Source: an uncultured bacterium
GTDB lineage: Bacteria > Planctomycetota > DG-23 > SLPQ01
NCBI GenBank assembly: GCA_937863625.1
Contig: CALMGO010000511.1
Coordinates: 1-9,014, forward strand
Direction: 5' to 3'
Length of the DNA stretch: 9,014 nt
Shown one piece after another: positions 6,207 to 9,014 of the stretch. The stretch's first letter is position 1. Each line of letters starts with the position of its first letter. The position numbers and the translations under genes were made by a program. Under the pieces are notes generated by a model. It worked only from the letters and a program-made list of their open reading frames with translations, searched no databases and was not told the origin of the DNA.

Positions 6207-7664
6207 TTAGCGCCGGTCGCGGGCATTTGCAAGCGTCTCGACAACCGGCCGACCGGCGATGAGACGTTTACCGTCTGAGAAACCCTCTTCGCGGCCGGAG
6301 AGTTCGCCGATGAGGCGCTCGCGCCACGCTGTGACGCGGCTCGCGGCAGCGGCGTCGGCGGCGAGGTCGTGGAGTTCCTGTGGGTCGGCGTCAAGGTCGA
6401 ATAACTGCTCGCGCCCTGAGCCGGAAAACCACGCGTATTTTTCGCGGCCGTCGGTGAGGTAGTGAACGGATTGGCCGCGGAGAGTGTGTTCGCCGTGGAC
6501 GTATTCGCGCCAGGAGGGGCTCTCGCCTCTGGCCAGCGGGAGGAGGCTTTTGCCTTCGACGGACGCCGGGATATCGACTCCGGCGGCGTCAAGGATGGTG
6601 GGCATGATGTCGCGCAGTTCAACAGGGGCGCGGACGACCGACGATGCGGCCAGGGCAATGCCGGCGGCCTTCGGCGCGTAAACGATAAGCGGCACACGCG
6701 CGGAGCCTTCATAGGGGAGGCTCTTTCTGAAGAGGTTATGGTCGCCCAGAAGGTCGCCGTGGTCGGAATTGAAGACGACGATTGTATTGTCGGCAAGGCC
6801 GAACTCGCCGAGGTACTGGAGAAAGCGGCCTATCTGGTGGTCGATGTGCGTGATGAGCGCGTAATAAGCGGCGCGTGCGCGGTGCAGTGCGCGCGGTTCG
6901 AGTATCCCTCTAAACGCCGTCGGGCTCACATCGCCGGGGCCGGAGACGCTCGTGTCGGCCCAGTCGCCGACGACCGGCGTTGGGAAATCTCGGTCAGCGT
7001 ACATGTCCCAGTAGGTCTGCGGCGGGTCGAGCGGCGAATGGGGGCGCACAAAGGACATGTGGAGAAAGAACGGCTTTGTCGTGTCGCGGCGGTTCAGGAA
7101 ATCGAGCGACTGCGTGACGACCCAGTTGGTGGGGTGGAGTTCCTCGGCCAAGTGCCACGGGCGCGCAAGCCATGAGTTGCAGTCGAGTCCGTTTGAATCA
7201 TACATGGCGTCGTAGCCGGCGCGCGCTTTAAGCCACGGCACATAGTCGTCCACGGTCTCGATGCGGACACTGGACTTTCGCTGGGCGTGGAGATATCCGT
7301 CATGGAGGACGATATTGTGAAACCCCATGAGCGCGCGCGGCGGGTCAAAGTGCATCTTGCCGACGCCCTGCGTGTGATAGCCCGCATCGGCGAGGCAGCC
7401 GGGGAGAGTGACGGGATATCGCCAGGGGACGCAGTCCTCGTAGCCGACGCGGCCGTGAGTCTCCTGCGCGAGGCCGGTGAGAATGGCGGCGCGGGCGGCG
7501 ATACACGACGGCACGGCGGTGTATGCGCGGGTGAAACGGACGCCTTCTCCGGCGAGGGCGTCGAGATTGGGAGTCTCGACCGCCGGGTGCCCCTCAACGC
7601 CCAAGCAGTCGCCTCGCATCTGGTCCACGGTGATTAAGACGATATTCGGGCTGCGCGAAGGCAT
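6207..7664 (-). CDS. Type I sulfatase, Cys-type with C-x-A-x-R signature
   Basis: Alkaline-phosphatase-fold hydrolase that cleaves sulfate esters using formylglycine made from Cys. With ATG 7664 (GGAG 6 bases upstream; the in-frame TTG at 7676 overlaps that site) it has 485 residues. Metal-site D14 lies in NIVLITVDQMRGD, where the usual second Asp is Gln. The signature PSCIAARAAILTG holds C54 and R58, with Ala at the usual Pro position. GVGKMHF gives K103 and H105; RPHSP gives H209; NSDHGDLLGDH gives D301 and H302; K312 follows. No signal peptide precedes the first strand, so it appears cytoplasmic and would act on imported, small sulfated substrates. The Cys-type signature and adjacent maturase agree with each other. 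The substrate (sulfated sugar, choline sulfate or aryl sulfate) cannot be fixed, and phosphonate monoester hydrolases share this fold. Confidence 0.93.
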   Translation of the reverse strand: MPSRSPNIVLITVDQMRGDCLGVEGHPAVETPNLDALAGEGVRFTRAYTAVPSCIAARAAILTGLAQETHGRVGYEDCVPWRYPVTLPGCLADAGYHTQGVGKMHFDPPRALMGFHNIVLHDGYLHAQRKSSVRIETVDDYVPWLKARAGYDAMYDSNGLDCNSWLARPWHLAEELHPTNWVVTQSLDFLNRRDTTKPFFLHMSFVRPHSPLDPPQTYWDMYADRDFPTPVVGDWADTSVSGPGDVSPTAFRGILEPRALHRARAAYYALITHIDHQIGRFLQYLGEFGLADNTIVVFNSDHGDLLGDHNLFRKSLPYEGSARVPLIVYAPKAAGIALAASSVVRAPVELRDIMPTILDAAGVDIPASVEGKSLLPLARGESPSWREYVHGEHTLRGQSVHYLTDGREKYAWFSGSGREQLFDLDADPQELHDLAADAAAASRVTAWRERLIGELSGREEGFSDGKRLIAGRPVVETLANARDRR

Positions 7665-7681
7665 GTTGCACTCCAATTTGT

Positions 7682-7704
7682 TTGAGGCGGTAAAGCACCC
7701 TCAA
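7682..7704. repeat. Inverted repeat in the sulfatase 5' leader
   Basis: TTGAGG (7682-7687) and CCTCAA (7699-7704) form a perfect 6-base inverted repeat with an 11-base loop. It lies between the predicted transcript start (about 7710) and the ribosome site (7671-7674) of the sulfatase gene. It could be an operator just downstream of the promoter or an mRNA hairpin near the 5' end. Function not established. Confidence 0.35.
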
Positions 7705-7716
7705 GGCACTTGGTCG

Positions 7717-7745
7717 ATGTTATGGCATGGCGACGGGCGTGTCAA
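7717..7745 (-). promoter_or_regulatory. Promoter of the sulfatase-maturase operon
   Basis: On the minus strand a perfect TTGACA (7745-7740) is followed after 17 bases by TAACAT (7722-7717, 4/6). The start would be near 7710, giving a leader of about 46 bases before the ATG at 7664. It is the only good promoter match I see in the 178-base divergent gap for this strand. Confidence 0.65.
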
Positions 7746-7772
7746 GGATGGAGAGGGCTTGGCGGCATGGGG

Positions 7773-7801
7773 CTTTTATCCACGGGCGCGGCGGTTATAC
7801 T
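7773..7801 (+). promoter_or_regulatory. Candidate promoter of the DUF202 gene
   Basis: TATACT (7796-7801) is a 5/6 match to the -10 consensus, about 41 bases before the ATG at 7843. The -35 position holds only CTTTTA or a similar weak match, so an activator or another sigma factor may be needed. It is divergent from the sulfatase promoter about 30 bases away. Confidence 0.4.
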
Positions 7802-7842
7802 GGGTGGCGGATTCTACCCGATACCGCATTTGAGGAAGGAAA

Positions 7843-8136
7843 ATGGACTACACGAAATTTGACCCCGATGAACTGATTTTGAGAGACCACCTGGCGCTCG
7901 ACCGGACTATTCTGGCAAACGAGCGGACGCTTCTGGCCTACTTGAGGACGGCGCTCTTTCTCGTCGTGTCGGGGGTATCGCTCGTCAAACTCTTTCCCGA
8001 CAGTGCGGCGCTGGTGGGCCTTGGCTATGCGGCGATAGTGACGGCGATTATGGTAGGGGCGCTGGGGGTGTGGCGGTTTCGCGTGATGCACAAGAGGATT
8101 GAGGCGGCCAGGCGTCCAAAGAAAGCGTCACAGTAG
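7843..8136 (+). CDS. DUF202 family small membrane protein (YidH-like)
   Basis: 97-residue protein with the DUF202 signature LANERTLLAYLRTAL at residues 24-38, matching the LANERTFLAWLRTAL pattern of the YidH family. Two hydrophobic segments follow, about 37-51 and 56-77, then a basic tail (RRPKK) that should lie in the cytoplasm. Larger family members have three membrane segments; this is a short two-segment form. Molecular function of the family is not established. The start is ATG 7843, directly preceded by GAGGAAGG, a strong ribosome site. The gene diverges from the sulfatase operon and is followed after 37 bases by the URO-D family gene on the same strand, possibly in one transcript. Confidence 0.88.
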   Translation: MDYTKFDPDELILRDHLALDRTILANERTLLAYLRTALFLVVSGVSLVKLFPDSAALVGLGYAAIVTAIMVGALGVWRFRVMHKRIEAARRPKKASQ

Positions 8137-8173
8137 GCGCTGCGGCCATGGCGCCACAAGGCGGCAAAGCGGC

Positions 8174-9014
8174 ATGACATCGAAAGAGAGACTCCTGGCG
8201 GCCTTAAGCGGCGGGATTCCGGACTCGGTCCCGGTCGCGCCGGACTTTTCCAACATGATACCTGCCAGGCTTACGGGCAAACCCTTCTGGGACCTCTACC
8301 TCTACAACGACCCTCCGATATGGGAAGCGTACATAGAGTGCGCGAAATACTTCGACATCGACGCGCTCATGGACGGATATTTCCCTCTCCGGTTTGAGCC
8401 GCCTTCCGGGCCGCCGTGGGAGCGGTTTATCGTATACCGCAGTAGCGAACGCATCGTCACTCAGAATTCGTACGTTGAGAATGGCAGGCGCATCTGGGCG
8501 GAGCGCGTGACTGTCTACTATGTGGCCGACCCGCCGACGGAGGGAGTGATTCCGGGAAAGATAGGCCTGTCCGACGTGCCGAAACGGTGGGAACCTGTCG
8601 AGGGAGTAAAGCAAGTAGACCTCGGACCGGAAGGCTTCAAACGCGTAAAGCGGCTCCTCGGCGAACAGGGGCTTGCCGGGGTATTTGTCACGTCGACGGC
8701 GGCGCTTGGCAGCGACGAGGATGTATTTCACTACTACGACCACCCGGAACTCCACGAGAAATGGGCCGAGGAGCGCATCGAGGCTGCGGAGAAACGGTTC
8801 GCGCAGATAATGGCGATGGAGGAGAAGCCCGATTTTCTCTGTGTGGGCGGGAGCGGTACGCTCGTATTTCAGACGGAGGAGATATTCAGGCAGTTGGCGT
8901 TTCCCGCGGTAAAGAAAGCGATAGAACTGGCGACCGAGGCGGGGCTGCCGACGCACGTGCACTCGTGCGGCCCGGAGAAGGCGCTTGTGAAGATATTCGC
9001 CGAGGAGACGGGCC
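8174..9014 (+). CDS. Uroporphyrinogen decarboxylase superfamily protein, N-terminal part
   Basis: Open from ATG 8174 to the window edge, 280 residues; the C-terminal part is missing. The N-terminus MTSKERLLAALSGGIPDSVPV matches the start of URO-D superfamily proteins (usually tkRer...l.g..pDrvPv). GGSGTLVFQTEEIFRQL (about 223-239) and THVHSCG (260-266) are the family's later barrel strands; H263 and C265 form the H-x-C pair that binds zinc in the methyl-corrinoid methyltransferases MtaA, MtbA and relatives. True HemE lacks this pair, so a methyltransferase-like role is more likely than haem synthesis. No corrinoid protein or activator gene is in view. The ribosome site is weak (AAGGCGG about 9 bases before ATG). 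A long antisense frame across it (8204-8962) looks like a shadow. Family assignment is firm, substrate unknown. Confidence 0.87.
   Translation, partial: MTSKERLLAALSGGIPDSVPVAPDFSNMIPARLTGKPFWDLYLYNDPPIWEAYIECAKYFDIDALMDGYFPLRFEPPSGPPWERFIVYRSSERIVTQNSYVENGRRIWAERVTVYYVADPPTEGVIPGKIGLSDVPKRWEPVEGVKQVDLGPEGFKRVKRLLGEQGLAGVFVTSTAALGSDEDVFHYYDHPELHEKWAEERIEAAEKRFAQIMAMEEKPDFLCVGGSGTLVFQTEEIFRQLAFPAVKKAIELATEAGLPTHVHSCGPEKALVKIFAEETG

Noticed and set aside
5624..6262. 212-residue plus-strand ORF
   Set aside because: Antisense to the radical SAM maturase, which has all cluster cysteines in the minus frame.
6191..6796. 200-residue N-terminal extension of the maturase frame
   Set aside because: The extension overlaps the sulfatase in another frame, is rich in Ser, Pro, Thr and Ala and has no family match; ATG 6190 with AAGGGG upstream fits the known N-terminus.
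6462..7175. 237-residue plus-strand ORF
   Set aside because: Lies wholly antisense to the sulfatase with its full set of catalytic motifs; shadow ORF.
8204..8962. 252-residue minus-strand ORF, rich in Arg
   Set aside because: Antisense to the URO-D family protein; Arg/Pro-rich composition typical of shadow frames in GC-rich DNA.
1..9014. CRISPR array, tRNA, rRNA, insertion sequence or phage element
   Set aside because: No regularly spaced direct repeats, no tRNA-like cloverleaf, no transposase, integrase or phage-like proteins, and no terminal repeats were seen.

Overview
The window is GC-rich, densely coded bacterial chromosome with nine likely genes and no RNA genes, CRISPR arrays, insertion sequences or phage genes. 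A cytoplasmic Cys-type sulfatase beside its anaerobic maturase, a URO-D-superfamily protein and an ECF sigma factor with a large C-terminal domain fit a PVC-type bacterium (Lentisphaerae, Planctomycetes, Verrucomicrobia) or a neighbouring uncultured phylum such as Hydrogenedentes or Sumerlaeota. This placement is inference from gene content; no phylogenetic marker is present.

Left block (1-3466, all minus strand): the 5' part of a dihydrolipoyl dehydrogenase gene cut by the window edge, with its own near-consensus promoter (875-903); an SDR-family oxidoreductase with an eroded active site; and an ECF sigma factor fused to a domain that looks like a BtrH/papain-type cysteine-enzyme fold. Sigma and SDR genes are 77 bases apart with no clear terminator between them, so they may be co-transcribed.

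Middle block (3467-5054): a roughly 390-base divergent intergenic region, then a fold-type I PLP aminotransferase on the plus strand. The aminotransferase has a strong promoter (TTGACA-17-TATAAG) about 200 bases upstream of its start. Between promoter and gene lie a possible 34-codon leader ORF, a perfect intrinsic terminator, and an upstream segment that can form 10 pairs with the 5' arm of that terminator. This is the layout of a transcription attenuator.

Right block (5069-9014): a minus-strand operon of a cysteine-type sulfatase (C-x-A-x-R signature) followed 16 bases later by the anaerobic sulfatase-maturating radical SAM enzyme, driven by a clear promoter at 7717-7745. Diverging from it on the plus strand are a small DUF202 membrane protein and the first 280 codons of a uroporphyrinogen-decarboxylase-superfamily protein with an H-x-C metal-site motif.

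The two most unusual items are the sigma factor with its own putative enzyme-like sensor domain and no visible anti-sigma gene, and the predicted attenuator of the aminotransferase. The sulfatase and maturase pair form an obvious functional unit; the remaining genes do not form one evident pathway.
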